DNA from: an uncultured Phocaeicola sp.
Lineage (GTDB): Bacteria; Bacteroidota; Bacteroidia; Bacteroidales; Bacteroidaceae
Length of the DNA: 64,000 nt
NCBI GenBank assembly: GCA_944319745.1
Contig: CALUET010000014.1
Coordinates: 1 to 64,000 of the forward strand
Direction of reading: 5' to 3'
A program made the position numbers and the translations under genes. The notes below the pieces were generated by a model that did not search any database, was not told the DNA's origin, and worked only from the letters and a program-made list of their open reading frames with translations. Positions 35,268 to 44,089 of the stretch are shown here, piece by piece (the stretch's first letter is position 1; every line of letters begins with the position of its first letter).

Positions 35268-35577
35268 TTCGCTCTAAATCCTCCTTGAAAACATAGATAT
35301 CTTCATTCGACTTTTTCATCAAATACTTCTCACGAGCTACCTTTTCCAACTCTTCCGGATTGGAAGTAATCTCTTTCAACAAGCGGCTGTCTTTCTCGTA
35401 CTGCCTGCGGTAAACTTCTATTTCTTCTTTAAGTTCCCGTATTTCACGCCAGTGAGCATAGCGTTTCATAAGGTTATTGTTCTCATCCAATACCCCTATT
35501 ATCAGTAAAAAAACGGCAATTGTTACAAGATATTTATGCCGACAGATGAAATGCCATGCTTGCAATATCTTTATCAT
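35260..35577 (-). CDS. DivIC/FtsB-like septum formation initiator
   Basis: About 105 residues from the ATG at 35577 (MIKILQAWHF). One membrane helix (HKYLVTIAVFLLIIGVL) is followed by a coiled coil (HWREIRELKEEIEVYRRQYEKDSRLLKEI) and the conserved NPEELEKVAREKYLMKK motif of the DivIC/FtsB family, which links FtsL and FtsQ at the division septum. A longer frame starts 19 residues earlier but would put extra residues before the membrane helix. It is divergent from dnaX, with 118 bp between starts. Confidence 0.82.
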   Translation of the reverse strand: MIKILQAWHFICRHKYLVTIAVFLLIIGVLDENNNLMKRYAHWREIRELKEEIEVYRRQYEKDSRLLKEITSNPEELEKVAREKYLMKKSNEDIYVFKEDLERNE

Positions 35578-35654
35578 AAACAGAAAAACTTGGTTATATC
35601 CTGACAAAGATAGAAATATTTCACGGCATGCCATGAAGAAAAAGATATTTTATA

Positions 35655-35662
35655 TACATTTG
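35655..35662 (+). promoter_or_regulatory. -7 box of dnaX
   Basis: TACATTTG, 33 nt before the dnaX ATG at 35696. It supports that start over the upstream extension of the frame. Confidence 0.45.
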
Positions 35663-35695
35663 CATAAGGAGAAAAACATCAACGAACATCCGCTC

Positions 35696-37471
35696 ATGGA
35701 AAACTATATCGTATCAGCCCGTAAATATCGCCCCGCAACATTCGACACGGTAGTAGGGCAAAAAGCTCTAACCACAACGCTGAAAAATGCCATATCGAAC
35801 GAGAAGTTAGCCCACGCTTATCTGTTCTGCGGACCAAGAGGCGTAGGGAAAACCACATGCGCGCGCATATTTGCCAAGACAATCAATTGCCTCCATCCTA
35901 CCTCCGATGGCGAGGCATGCAATGAATGCGAGTCATGTATGGCCTTCAACGAGCAACGGTCTTATAACATTCATGAGCTTGATGCCGCATCAAACAACTC
36001 GGTGGAAGACATTCGTTCGCTGATAGAACAAGTAAGAATTCCCCCGCAAATAGGGAAATATAAGGTATATATCATCGATGAGGTGCACATGTTGTCGCAA
36101 GCGGCCTTCAATGCTTTTCTGAAAACATTGGAAGAACCGCCTCATCACGCCATCTTCATCCTGGCCACGACCGAGAAACATAAAATCCTTCCAACGATAC
36201 TTAGTCGCTGCCAGATCTACGACTTCAACAGAATCAGTGTAAACGATATCGTTGAACACCTGGCAAAAGTAGCCCAAAAGGAACATATCGAAGCCGAACC
36301 GGAAGCCCTGAACATCATTGCACAAAAAGCAGACGGCGGCATGCGCGACGCCTTATCCATATTCGATCAAGTAACAAGTTTTACAAACGGACACATTACA
36401 TACCAAAGTGTAATAGAGAACTTAAATGTGCTCGACTATGAATATTACTTCAAACTAACCGATTTTCTGCTGGAAAACAAAGTACAAGATTGTCTGCTGA
36501 CCTTCAATGATGTTCTGAAGAAAGGGTTTGATGGAAACCATTTCATTACAGGTTTAACTTCACATTTCCGCGACTTGCTGGTAAGTCGTGACGAATCTAC
36601 CCTGCAACTCCTCGAAGTTGGAGCCGCAATACGCGAACGTTACAAGGCACAAGCGCAGAAATGTCCACCCAAATTTCTGTATAAAGCAATGAAACTGTGC
36701 AACGACTGTGACTTAAACTACAGGCAAAGCAAAAATAAACGCCTGCTTGTAGAACTCACTCTGATACAGGTTGCCCAACTGAACGAGGAACCGGAATCGC
36801 CCGGCAATGGGCGTAGCCCTGAGCAAACAATACATCCTTTATTCCATAAGAAACAGACAGCCGACGAAAAAGCCGCTGTTGCGTCGGTCCACCCCTCGCA
36901 GACTTCTGCAGTAACCGAGCCAAAGCCTGCCTCACAGGTACAGCCCCTTGCCATGCCTCAAAAGCAGGAAAAGAAAATCCCGACCATGAAAAAAGAGAGT
37001 CTCGGCCTGTCCATCCGGAAAACAACTCCGCAGTCAACCGAGAAGGAAGAAACAACCGTCAAAAAAGAAAATGCTCCGGTTGCGGAAAAAGACAGCTACG
37101 AAGATTACATTTTCAACGAGAAAGACCTGAACTATTATTGGAGGGAATTTGCTTCACTCTTGCCGAAAGAGGAAGCAGCCAACGCGGGACGTATGATGAA
37201 CATGCAGCCTCATTTGCTGAAAGACGGAAATACTTTCGAAATAGCAGTGGATAATAACATCGTAGAGAAGTACATGTTACAATTGGCTCCGCAGATAGAA
37301 AACCATCTGCGCGAGCGTCTTCACAACCGAAAAATACAAATGACCGTACGAATCAGCAGGGCAGACGAAAAAGTGCGTGCTTACAGTCATGTGGAAAAAT
37401 TTCAGGTGATGAGCAAAAAGAACCCCGCCTTACTGAAATTAAAAGAAGAGTTGGGATTGGAATTATCGTAA
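35696..37471 (+). CDS. dnaX: DNA polymerase III gamma/tau subunit
   Basis: About 591 residues from the ATG giving MENYIVSARKYRPATFDTVVGQ, the normal DnaX N-terminus; the frame runs 73 codons further upstream but crosses the promoter box. Clamp-loader ATPase motifs: GPRGVGKTT (46-54), zinc cysteines C65, C75, C78, C81, Walker B IIDEVHMLSQAAFNAFLKTLEEPP, sensor ILATTEKHKILPTILSRC, and sensor 2 GGMRDALSIFDQ. The C-terminal part (about 400-510) is low-complexity and Lys/Gln/Pro/Glu-rich, then a tau-like C-terminal fold. I did not see an obvious slippery run for a gamma frameshift product. Confidence 0.94.
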   Translation: MENYIVSARKYRPATFDTVVGQKALTTTLKNAISNEKLAHAYLFCGPRGVGKTTCARIFAKTINCLHPTSDGEACNECESCMAFNEQRSYNIHELDAASNNSVEDIRSLIEQVRIPPQIGKYKVYIIDEVHMLSQAAFNAFLKTLEEPPHHAIFILATTEKHKILPTILSRCQIYDFNRISVNDIVEHLAKVAQKEHIEAEPEALNIIAQKADGGMRDALSIFDQVTSFTNGHITYQSVIENLNVLDYEYYFKLTDFLLENKVQDCLLTFNDVLKKGFDGNHFITGLTSHFRDLLVSRDESTLQLLEVGAAIRERYKAQAQKCPPKFLYKAMKLCNDCDLNYRQSKNKRLLVELTLIQVAQLNEEPESPGNGRSPEQTIHPLFHKKQTADEKAAVASVHPSQTSAVTEPKPASQVQPLAMPQKQEKKIPTMKKESLGLSIRKTTPQSTEKEETTVKKENAPVAEKDSYEDYIFNEKDLNYYWREFASLLPKEEAANAGRMMNMQPHLLKDGNTFEIAVDNNIVEKYMLQLAPQIENHLRERLHNRKIQMTVRISRADEKVRAYSHVEKFQVMSKKNPALLKLKEELGLELS

Positions 37472-37496
37472 TCCGCCGACCTTTAGAAGGCCGTTT

Positions 37497-37961
37497 TTAC
37501 CGTACGACAAGGTCATGATTACGCAAACGATAATCGGCAAGTTCCGCATATTTCGTCCCCGGACGACCATAATTACAGTACGGATAAATGGAAATCCCGC
37601 CTCGAGGAGTAAAAAAGCCCGTCACCTCAATGTATTTCGGCTCCATCAATTTGATTAAATCCTTCATAATGATGTTGACACAGTCCTCGTGAAAGTCGCC
37701 ATGATTACGGAAACTAAACAGATAAAGTTTCAAGCTTTTACTCTCCACCATCTTCACGTCCGGGATATAAGATATGCGTATTTCTGCAAAATCCGGCTGA
37801 CCGGTTATGGGACATAGACTTGTAAACTCCGGACAATTAAACCTTACCCAATAATCATTCTCGGGATGTTTATTTACGAAAGCCTCAAGAACCTCGGGAG
37901 CATAATCCTGTTTATACTCGGTAGTTCGGCCTAAAATTGTCAATTCGTCCTTTCTTTCCAT
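37497..37961 (-). CDS. queF: NADPH-dependent preQ0 reductase QueF
   Basis: A 154-residue short-type QueF that reduces the nitrile of preQ0 to preQ1 in queuosine synthesis. The catalytic segment [15 protein letters not shown] carries Cys50 and Asp57, and [21 protein letters not shown] is the conserved QueF signature. Last gene of the yhhQ-queC-queF operon, 9 bp after queC. Confidence 0.95.
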   Translation of the reverse strand: MERKDELTILGRTTEYKQDYAPEVLEAFVNKHPENDYWVRFNCPEFTSLCPITGQPDFAEIRISYIPDVKMVESKSLKLYLFSFRNHGDFHEDCVNIIMKDLIKLMEPKYIEVTGFFTPRGGISIYPYCNYGRPGTKYAELADYRLRNHDLVVR

Positions 37962-37970
37962 ATAAAATTC

Positions 37971-38642
37971 TTATTTATTCTGTGGAGCGTATTTCCGCGA
38001 TAAATATTTTTCCAGGCCTTCCCTGCGCAATTTACAGGCAGGACAATGCCCGCATCCGTCACCCTTTACACCATTATAACAGGTTACAGTTTCGTAACGC
38101 ACGAGATCCAGTACGCCCAACTCATCGGCCAAAGCCCATGTCTGTGCCTTATCAATCCACATAAGCGGCGTATGAATCACAAACTGTTCCTCCATCGCCA
38201 GATTCAATGTTACGTTTAATGACTTGATAAAAGCGTCACGACAATCGGGATAGCCGCTGAAATCTGTCTGAGAAACTCCCGTCACCAAGTGATTTATGCC
38301 ACGTTCGCGGGCATAAACCGCAGCGATGCTTAGAAAAAACAAATTACGCCCCGGCACAAAAGTATTCGGGAAAGTACCCGAAGGTTTCTCTTCATCCATG
38401 CAAACCGAGGGATCGGTCAAAGAGTTTTTACCCAATCGCCCGATAAAAGAGACGTCCATCACATGAAAGTCGACTTCCGCCTTTTCGGCAATCGAACGCG
38501 CCGCTTCTATCTCTATTTCATGTTTCTGCCCGTAAAGGAAGGTCAGCGCATAAACTTTTTTGAAATGCTTTTTCGCCCAAAACAGGCATGTCGTAGAATC
38601 CTGACCTCCGCTAAATACCACTAAAGCCGCTTCATTATTCAT
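37971..38642 (-). CDS. queC: 7-cyano-7-deazaguanine synthase QueC
   Basis: A 223-residue ATP-dependent enzyme that turns 7-carboxy-7-deazaguanine into preQ0. N-terminal PP-loop SGGQDSTTC (11-19), [14 protein letters not shown] in the middle, and the zinc-binding cysteines in [16 protein letters not shown] near the C-terminus. Flanked by yhhQ (11-bp gap) and queF (9-bp gap). queD and queE are not in the window. Confidence 0.95.
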   Translation of the reverse strand: MNNEAALVVFSGGQDSTTCLFWAKKHFKKVYALTFLYGQKHEIEIEAARSIAEKAEVDFHVMDVSFIGRLGKNSLTDPSVCMDEEKPSGTFPNTFVPGRNLFFLSIAAVYARERGINHLVTGVSQTDFSGYPDCRDAFIKSLNVTLNLAMEEQFVIHTPLMWIDKAQTWALADELGVLDLVRYETVTCYNGVKGDGCGHCPACKLRREGLEKYLSRKYAPQNK

Positions 38643-38653
38643 AGCACAACGAA

Positions 38654-39340
38654 TTAAATTTCTTTTATTTTCAGCAGGTTATAGGAAATATGTTCGTCGT
38701 ACACATCACTTTTGTCGATGCGTTTAATGTATTTTACCGCCTGAATTGTGATAGGAAGTACGATTATTTCATACAATGTTTTCAGAACAACCTGTACCAA
38801 CATCATCTTTCCCAGTTCGTTCAGCGGTATCAATCCGCCAAAAGCAAGCGGGAAAAATATCAAAGAGTCCGCACTCTCTCCGGCAACAGTTGACAATATG
38901 GCACGCAACGAGAAGTTTTTCCCGTGAGAGAGGAGCTTCATCCTGCTCATCACATAAGCGTTAATAAACGAACCTATAAGGAAGGCACTCAGGCTGGCTA
39001 TCGCAATGCGTGGTGCAAGACCAAACACGAAATTGAAACTTTCCTCGCCATCCCAAAAGGGAGCCGCCGGCAAATGTACGGCAATCTGTCCCAATGCTAC
39101 AACAAGAAAATTCATAAGAAATCCCATCCAGATAATGAGGCGTGCCTTACGGAATCCCCATACTTCGGCAATACAATCGTTAATAATATAAGAAATCGGG
39201 AAAACAATCAGTCCGGCAGTTACTGAAATCTGACCTAACTGAACGACTTTTACTTCCAAAAGGTTTGCAGCAACCAGGCAAACACAAAACACAATACCCA
39301 AAATCATAAAAGGTACTGTTACAACATTTTCTTTTTTCAT
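38654..39340 (-). CDS. yhhQ: Queuosine precursor transporter (YhhQ/QPTR family)
   Basis: A 228-residue inner-membrane protein with about six helices that takes up preQ0 and/or preQ1. Family features include [26 protein letters not shown] and [19 protein letters not shown], then [12 protein letters not shown]. It leads the operon; directly upstream on the same strand is a candidate preQ1-I riboswitch whose tail runs into the start region, so the whole operon may be shut off by preQ1. Confidence 0.9.
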   Translation of the reverse strand: MKKENVVTVPFMILGIVFCVCLVAANLLEVKVVQLGQISVTAGLIVFPISYIINDCIAEVWGFRKARLIIWMGFLMNFLVVALGQIAVHLPAAPFWDGEESFNFVFGLAPRIAIASLSAFLIGSFINAYVMSRMKLLSHGKNFSLRAILSTVAGESADSLIFFPLAFGGLIPLNELGKMMLVQVVLKTLYEIIVLPITIQAVKYIKRIDKSDVYDEHISYNLLKIKEI

Positions 39341-39343
39341 AGT

Positions 39344-39378
39344 TCCTGTTTTTTACGTGGTGTTCTAGAATACACGAC
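39344..39378 (-). promoter_or_regulatory. Candidate preQ1-I riboswitch
   Basis: On the minus strand, a short stem CGTG/CACG encloses TTCTAGAACAC, followed by an A-rich tail TAAAAAACAGGA and the yhhQ ATG. This matches the layout and much of the sequence of preQ1 class I aptamers (for example the loop UUCUAGCUACAC and tail AUAAAAAACUAA of the Bacillus queC leader). The tail overlaps an AGGA ribosome-site-like run 3-6 nt before the ATG, favouring translational control. A second small hairpin (39378-39390) precedes it. Confidence 0.75.
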
Positions 39379-39426
39379 CGTTATTCACGGCATCGCATGT
39401 CAATTATATCTCATTTTTTATCGGCG

Positions 39427-39457
39427 CAAAAGTAAGAACAATTTGTCAAATTACAAA
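39427..39457 (-). promoter_or_regulatory. Promoter of the queuosine operon
   Basis: Minus-strand -7 box TACTTTTG (39427-39434) with TTTG (39454-39457) exactly 19 bp upstream, the ideal Bacteroides arrangement. It gives a leader of about 80 nt that includes the riboswitch. Its elements interleave with those of the divergent corA promoter. Confidence 0.75.
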
Positions 39458-39472
39458 GAATTCCTATATTTG
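39442..39472 (+). promoter_or_regulatory. Promoter of corA
   Basis: TTTG (39442-39445), 19 bp, then TATATTTG (39465-39472): perfect Bacteroides -33/-7 pair, 23 nt before the corA ATG. Confidence 0.75.
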
Positions 39473-39495
39473 TCTGAACGATTTCACTGACAATC

Positions 39496-40536
39496 ATGAC
39501 AAGAAACAATCTCCTTAGCGAAAAATTAAGCTATAATGGGGAAAGCCCCACACCTACGCATTTACACCTTTGTACCTATAATGCCGAAGGTATGCAACGA
39601 TATACCGGCGAAAATATCGCGAGCCTGGAACCTTATCTGGGGCAAAAATCCATTGATTGGATTCAAATTCATGGATTGCAAAACGCCGCGGTCATAGAAG
39701 ATATCTGCCAGCATTTTGGCATAGACTTCCTTATCACGCAAGATATTCTGAATGCAAATCATCAAACGAAGATAGAAGAACACGAAAGATATAACGTCAT
39801 CATCCTAAAACTCTTATCGCCCGACGGAGAAAACGACTTCATCCCCCAACAACTCAGTATCGTTCAAGGTGAAAAATTTCTACTGACATTTACCGAAAGA
39901 GACTCCGACTTTTTCAATGAAATAGAGACGGCCATACGAAACAACGTGCTGAAAATACGTAACCGACAATCGGATTTTCTGCTAAGCGTCCTGTTGAATA
40001 GCGTCATGGCCAGCTATATGTCGATCATTGTTTCGATGGAGGATGACCTGGAAGACATCGAAGAACGTTTAATCTCTCCCGGCTCCGGAGAAATTCCCGG
40101 AATTGATGACATACAAACGCATCGGAAAAACTACCGAATGATAAAGAAAAATATTTTCCCGCTCAAAGAAGAATTCAGCAAACTTCTTCACACCGAGAAC
40201 ATATTACTGCATAAACAGAACCGCCCGTTCTTCAGCGATGTGAACGATCATCTGCAGTTTATCATACAAACACTGGAGGGTTGTCGCGAAATGTTTCCGG
40301 CTTTGGTGGAGCTTTACCTGTCAAACAATGACCTTCGCATGAACAACATCATGAAACAACTCACCGTTGTTTCCACAATATTTATTCCTCTTACCTTTTT
40401 GGTGGGAATATGGGGAATGAACTTCCGCAATATGCCGGAGCTCGATTGGCAATACGGTTACCTTTACGCCTGGGGGCTTATGCTACTGACGGCCATTGCT
40501 GTTTATCTTTATATAAAGCGAAAGAAGTGGTATTAA
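39496..40536 (+). CDS. corA: Magnesium/cobalt transporter CorA
   Basis: A 346-residue inner-membrane ion channel. The long N-terminal cytoplasmic domain ends in two C-terminal membrane helices; the pore signature GMN is present in GIWGMNFRNMPELDW between them, with the acidic loop that captures hydrated Mg2+. The stalk helix DDLEDIEERLISPG is typical. It has its own perfect-spacing promoter and precedes nth by 9 bp, so the two may be cotranscribed. Confidence 0.92.
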   Translation: MTRNNLLSEKLSYNGESPTPTHLHLCTYNAEGMQRYTGENIASLEPYLGQKSIDWIQIHGLQNAAVIEDICQHFGIDFLITQDILNANHQTKIEEHERYNVIILKLLSPDGENDFIPQQLSIVQGEKFLLTFTERDSDFFNEIETAIRNNVLKIRNRQSDFLLSVLLNSVMASYMSIIVSMEDDLEDIEERLISPGSGEIPGIDDIQTHRKNYRMIKKNIFPLKEEFSKLLHTENILLHKQNRPFFSDVNDHLQFIIQTLEGCREMFPALVELYLSNNDLRMNNIMKQLTVVSTIFIPLTFLVGIWGMNFRNMPELDWQYGYLYAWGLMLLTAIAVYLYIKRKKWY

Positions 40537-40545
40537 ACGACGAAT

Positions 40546-41241
40546 ATGAAAAAACAAGAGCTATACCAGAAAGTAACAAGCTATTTCAAGCAGGCAATGC
40601 CCGTTGCCGAAACCGAGTTACACTACGATAATCCGTTTCATTTACTTATAGCCGTTATACTAAGCGCGCAGTGCACCGACAAAAGAGTAAACCAGATTAC
40701 GCCGGCTTTGTTTCGCGATTTTCCTACCCCCGAGGCATTATCTGTGACCACACCCGAGGTTGTTTTTGAGTACATTCGCAGCGTGAGTTACCCAAACAAT
40801 AAGGCCAAACACCTCGTAGGCATGGCAAAAATGCTGGTAAACAATTACAACAGCCGGGTACCGGACACGCTTGAAGAGCTGATGAAACTGCCGGGAGTAG
40901 GGCGAAAGACGGCGAACGTTATCTTAAGTGTTGTATTCAATGAGGCTGCAATGGCGGTAGATACTCATGTATTCCGCGTGAGCCATCGCATCGGACTTGT
41001 GCCGGAGTCATGTAAAACGCCTTTTTCCACCGAAAAATATTTAATGAAGTATCTTCCGAAAGACATCGTTCCGACTGCCCACCATTGGCTGATTCTGCAC
41101 GGAAGATATGTATGTACAGCCCGAAACCCCAAGTGCGACAGTTGCGGACTTAACGGGCTTTGCCGGGAATCGCTGAAGAAAAACTCTGAAAACAACCCGT
41201 TGTTGCAACTCAATCGCCGCAAGAAATCAAAAGAATCATAA
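40546..41241 (+). CDS. nth: Endonuclease III
   Basis: A 231-residue DNA glycosylase/AP lyase that removes oxidised pyrimidines. Helix-hairpin-helix LPGVGRKTANVILS contains the catalytic Lys, VDTHVFRVSHRIGL the catalytic Asp, and the iron-sulfur cluster cysteines follow the C-x6-C-x2-C-x5-C rule in CTARNPKCDSCGLNGLC. Its last 6 bp overlap the end of the convergent MBL hydrolase gene. Confidence 0.95.
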   Translation: MKKQELYQKVTSYFKQAMPVAETELHYDNPFHLLIAVILSAQCTDKRVNQITPALFRDFPTPEALSVTTPEVVFEYIRSVSYPNNKAKHLVGMAKMLVNNYNSRVPDTLEELMKLPGVGRKTANVILSVVFNEAAMAVDTHVFRVSHRIGLVPESCKTPFSTEKYLMKYLPKDIVPTAHHWLILHGRYVCTARNPKCDSCGLNGLCRESLKKNSENNPLLQLNRRKKSKES

Positions 41242-42012
41242 GGATATTTTCTGCATATCATAAGCAAGATGCATGCGTTCCGGCAGGCTCTTATCGACCT
41301 CGGCGTGCAATCCTATCTGATGACATGCGTGAATAAAATATGTTTGCGCGGCATTGATACGCATGGCATTTGCCATTGCTTCAGACAAAGACTGGTGTGT
41401 GGGGTGAGGAGTTTTACGCAAAGCATTCATCACAAGACAGTCCAAACCGTGCAAAACGGCGAACGATTTATCGGGCATCGACAGCATATCCGTTATCCAA
41501 GCCATGCGGCCTATGCGATATCCAAGAATAGGCATTTTCCCATGCATCACCCGAAACGGAGTCACCGAAACCGACACTCCATCCTTATTCGTTACGTCAA
41601 ACGGTACATACGGCTCGACATAATGAAGAGGGATACGGGGTACTCCGGGGTAAGGATGCTCGGCAAAACAATAAGGGATGCGGGAACGCAAGCGTTCCGC
41701 CGTATATCTTTCGGCATAAACGGGCACATCGGCAAAAGCACAGAAGGGGCGAAGATCGTCCAATCCTCCCACATGATCATAATGTTCATGCGTAATCAGC
41801 ACCCCGTCTATCGGGCGAAAGTCGTTCAAACGCAACATTTGCTGTCTGAAATCCGGCCCGCAATCAATCAGTATTCTCACCCCATTAACCTCTATCAATC
41901 CCGAACAACGCAAACGATTGTCACGAGGATCCGAGCTTGTGCAGACCGCACACGTACAACCTATTTGTGGTACACCGACAGATGTACCGGTACCTAATAT
42001 TGTAATTTTCAT
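41236..42012 (-). CDS. MBL-fold metallo-hydrolase (PhnP-like)
   Basis: A 258-residue metallo-beta-lactamase-fold protein close to the PhnP/RNase Z side of the superfamily: GTGTSVGVPQIGCTCAVC at the N-terminus, THEHYDHVGGLDDLRPF (metal ligands), VMHGKMPILGYRIG, DCLVMNALRKTPHPTH and a final His-rich FIHACHQIGLH. PhnP is a cyclic phosphodiesterase, but no phn genes are near, so the substrate is open. Third gene of a minus-strand set with the lipoprotein and murB (36-bp gap). Confidence 0.85.
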   Translation of the reverse strand: MKITILGTGTSVGVPQIGCTCAVCTSSDPRDNRLRCSGLIEVNGVRILIDCGPDFRQQMLRLNDFRPIDGVLITHEHYDHVGGLDDLRPFCAFADVPVYAERYTAERLRSRIPYCFAEHPYPGVPRIPLHYVEPYVPFDVTNKDGVSVSVTPFRVMHGKMPILGYRIGRMAWITDMLSMPDKSFAVLHGLDCLVMNALRKTPHPTHQSLSEAMANAMRINAAQTYFIHACHQIGLHAEVDKSLPERMHLAYDMQKISL

Positions 42013-42048
42013 AATGGTCTGAAAAATATACTACCAAAACATGATTCA

Positions 42049-43062
42049 TCAAACATAATTCACCTCCGGAAAGATTGCGATGCCGAACTTCTCATATACC
42101 GAGGCTATGACTGCATCGGCCAGACGAACGACCTCATCGCCCGTGGCGTTTCCATCATTCACTATAACTAAAGCTTGCTTATCGTATACGCTTACACGCC
42201 CCATGCTGCGCCCCTTCCACCCACATTTCTCTATAAGCCATCCGGCAGGAACCTTTACTTTTCCATTGTCTGCGGGGAAAAACGGAAGATCGGGATACGA
42301 TTGCTTCAGCGTCTCAAACTGTTCTTTTGGGATAAAAGGGTTCATGAAAAAACTGCCGGCATTGCCTTTTTCGGCCGGATCGGGCAGTTTTTCTTTCCTA
42401 ATGCGGACAATAACCCGACGGACATTATCCAGTGTGACGGCACAAGCATTTCGTTCCAACTCGGAACGGACATTGCCATAATTTAAACGGAACACCGCTT
42501 TTTTACCCAAACGATAGGTAACATGTGTAATAATGTACTGTCCTTTTAATTCTTTCTTAAAAATGCTGTCACGATAAGCATACCGGCATTCTTCATTCGT
42601 AAAACGACGAAACATACCGTCTGCCACATTGATAGCCTCCACCGATGCGATAAGGTCTTTCACTTCCACCCCATACGCCCCGATATTCTGTACGGCAGAT
42701 GCGCCCACTTCTCCCGGGATCAATGAAAGATTTTCTGCCCCGTACCACCCGTTCGCCACGGTATATTTCACAAAATCATCCCATCTTTCTCCGGCTCCCA
42801 CACGGACTTCAACAGCCTCATCCGTCTCCGACAACAACTCGCATCCTTTTATTCCGGAATGCAGAATGGTTCCTTCATAGTTTTTTGTGAAAAGCAAATT
42901 ACTGCCTCCGCCGATATGCAACCAAGAACCCGGCAATATCTTTCCCGACAACAGCAGTTCCCGCAGTTCATCTTCCGAATTGTATTCAATAAAACAAGCC
43001 GCCCACACATTCATACCAAACGTATTATGCGGCAGCAAGGAATAGTCGAAAAATATTTTCAT
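42049..43062 (-). CDS. murB: UDP-N-acetylenolpyruvoylglucosamine reductase
   Basis: A 337-residue FAD enzyme that finishes UDP-MurNAc synthesis for peptidoglycan. FAD motifs GGGSNLLFTKNYEG and LSLIPGEVGASAVQNIGAYG, the proton-donor Ser segment GNAGSFFMNPF and the C-terminal catalytic Glu in FPEVNYV are present. The length matches the long (E. coli type I) form. It begins 6 bp after the upstream lipoprotein gene. Confidence 0.95.
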   Translation of the reverse strand: MKIFFDYSLLPHNTFGMNVWAACFIEYNSEDELRELLLSGKILPGSWLHIGGGSNLLFTKNYEGTILHSGIKGCELLSETDEAVEVRVGAGERWDDFVKYTVANGWYGAENLSLIPGEVGASAVQNIGAYGVEVKDLIASVEAINVADGMFRRFTNEECRYAYRDSIFKKELKGQYIITHVTYRLGKKAVFRLNYGNVRSELERNACAVTLDNVRRVIVRIRKEKLPDPAEKGNAGSFFMNPFIPKEQFETLKQSYPDLPFFPADNGKVKVPAGWLIEKCGWKGRSMGRVSVYDKQALVIVNDGNATGDEVVRLADAVIASVYEKFGIAIFPEVNYV

Positions 43063-43068
43063 ACGCCA

Positions 43069-43932
43069 TCAATCACCTAAATCCTCAAATTTCATCAAGC
43101 GCCAGATACCGTTCCTTCGCTCAAAATACAGCACACAGTTAAACCCGTTGCCGAAGCCTTTTATCTCCATAATCTTTCTTTTCGAGTCGGCTGCCTCGGT
43201 CTGTCCGTAATGCACATTCGTCAATTTACCTTGCAATAAAGGCGGACGGAAAGCAAACCACTGTCCTTCATCGAGTGTCGTTTCCAAGATTTGAAAATCG
43301 TCCTCGGGATCCACCGTCACAAACGATAGCGGCAGGAACAGGCGCTCGCGTTGAAAAACCGAATCTTGCGAGAAATGTTCATAAAAAGAAAGAAAACCTT
43401 CTCCGTTTTCCTGGGGACGTTCCACTTTTTCCAAATTGATCGCCTCCAAATGCCATACGTTCTTCTTGCGCTCGAAATAATAACGTTTGCACAGATTCTC
43501 CTTCAAATAAATCCAATCCACCTGCACACTATGACAACTGGTATCCTTTTCCATCTCCATATCTTCTGCGCTGTCGAACAATAACGTATAGACCGGCACA
43601 CTCAAGAAAAGGGAATCATACTGCCACTCCTCGCGGGAAATCCGTGAAACATTCTCACCTTTATAGAAAGACAACGGGAAGATTGTACGGGAACGCTGGA
43701 ATCTTTTATCGGAAACAAAGTTATAAAAGAAATCGGCAAAGCTTTCATCCACCGAAACAGGTATCGTTTCTTCTTCGGTAAAAACAGAATCGGTTTCCTC
43801 AACGACCACAGACGATGCCTTCAACGAATCAATCTCTTCAGTCATCTTCTCGAAGAGTTTTGTTTTTTTACCCTCACCCCCGCAAGAGAGCAACAACAGG
43901 GTTAAAAAACTTCCAAGCACAAGTTTATTCAT
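43069..43932 (-). CDS. DUF4348-like lipoprotein
   Basis: A 287-residue lipoprotein: lipobox LLLLSC (Cys17), a polar linker, then two related halves, each opening with an F-x-x-F helix and an IFPLSF or LFLPLSF strand (FADFFYNFVSDKRFQRSRTIFPLSF and FLSFYEHFSQDSVFQRERLFLPLSF), an internal duplication. This resembles DUF4348 proteins of Bacteroidales. Function unknown. Upstream on the minus strand is a -7 box TACTTTTG (43957-43964). It heads the set with murB and the MBL hydrolase, so an envelope role is possible. Confidence 0.72.
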   Translation of the reverse strand: MNKLVLGSFLTLLLLSCGGEGKKTKLFEKMTEEIDSLKASSVVVEETDSVFTEEETIPVSVDESFADFFYNFVSDKRFQRSRTIFPLSFYKGENVSRISREEWQYDSLFLSVPVYTLLFDSAEDMEMEKDTSCHSVQVDWIYLKENLCKRYYFERKKNVWHLEAINLEKVERPQENGEGFLSFYEHFSQDSVFQRERLFLPLSFVTVDPEDDFQILETTLDEGQWFAFRPPLLQGKLTNVHYGQTEAADSKRKIMEIKGFGNGFNCVLYFERRNGIWRLMKFEDLGD

Positions 43933-44047
43933 TTTTATCCGTCAAAATATGATACACAAAAGTATCTATTTTTTTTATTCCGACCATCCTATGCCCGATA
44001 GTTTTCGTTTTTATTGATGAAAAACAAAATATTTCAGTTTAAATCCT

Positions 44048-44055
44048 TACCTTTG
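44048..44055 (+). promoter_or_regulatory. -7 box of pheS
   Basis: TACCTTTG, 34 nt before the pheS ATG; no TTTG at the -33 position. Confidence 0.4.
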
Positions 44056-44089
44056 TGGCTACGAAAAAAGCAAAAAAACAGAAAAAGAT

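Noticed and set aside
35477-35695. 73-codon upstream extension of dnaX
   Set aside because: It overlaps the divergent DivIC-like gene and crosses the dnaX -7 box; the internal ATG gives the normal DnaX N-terminus.
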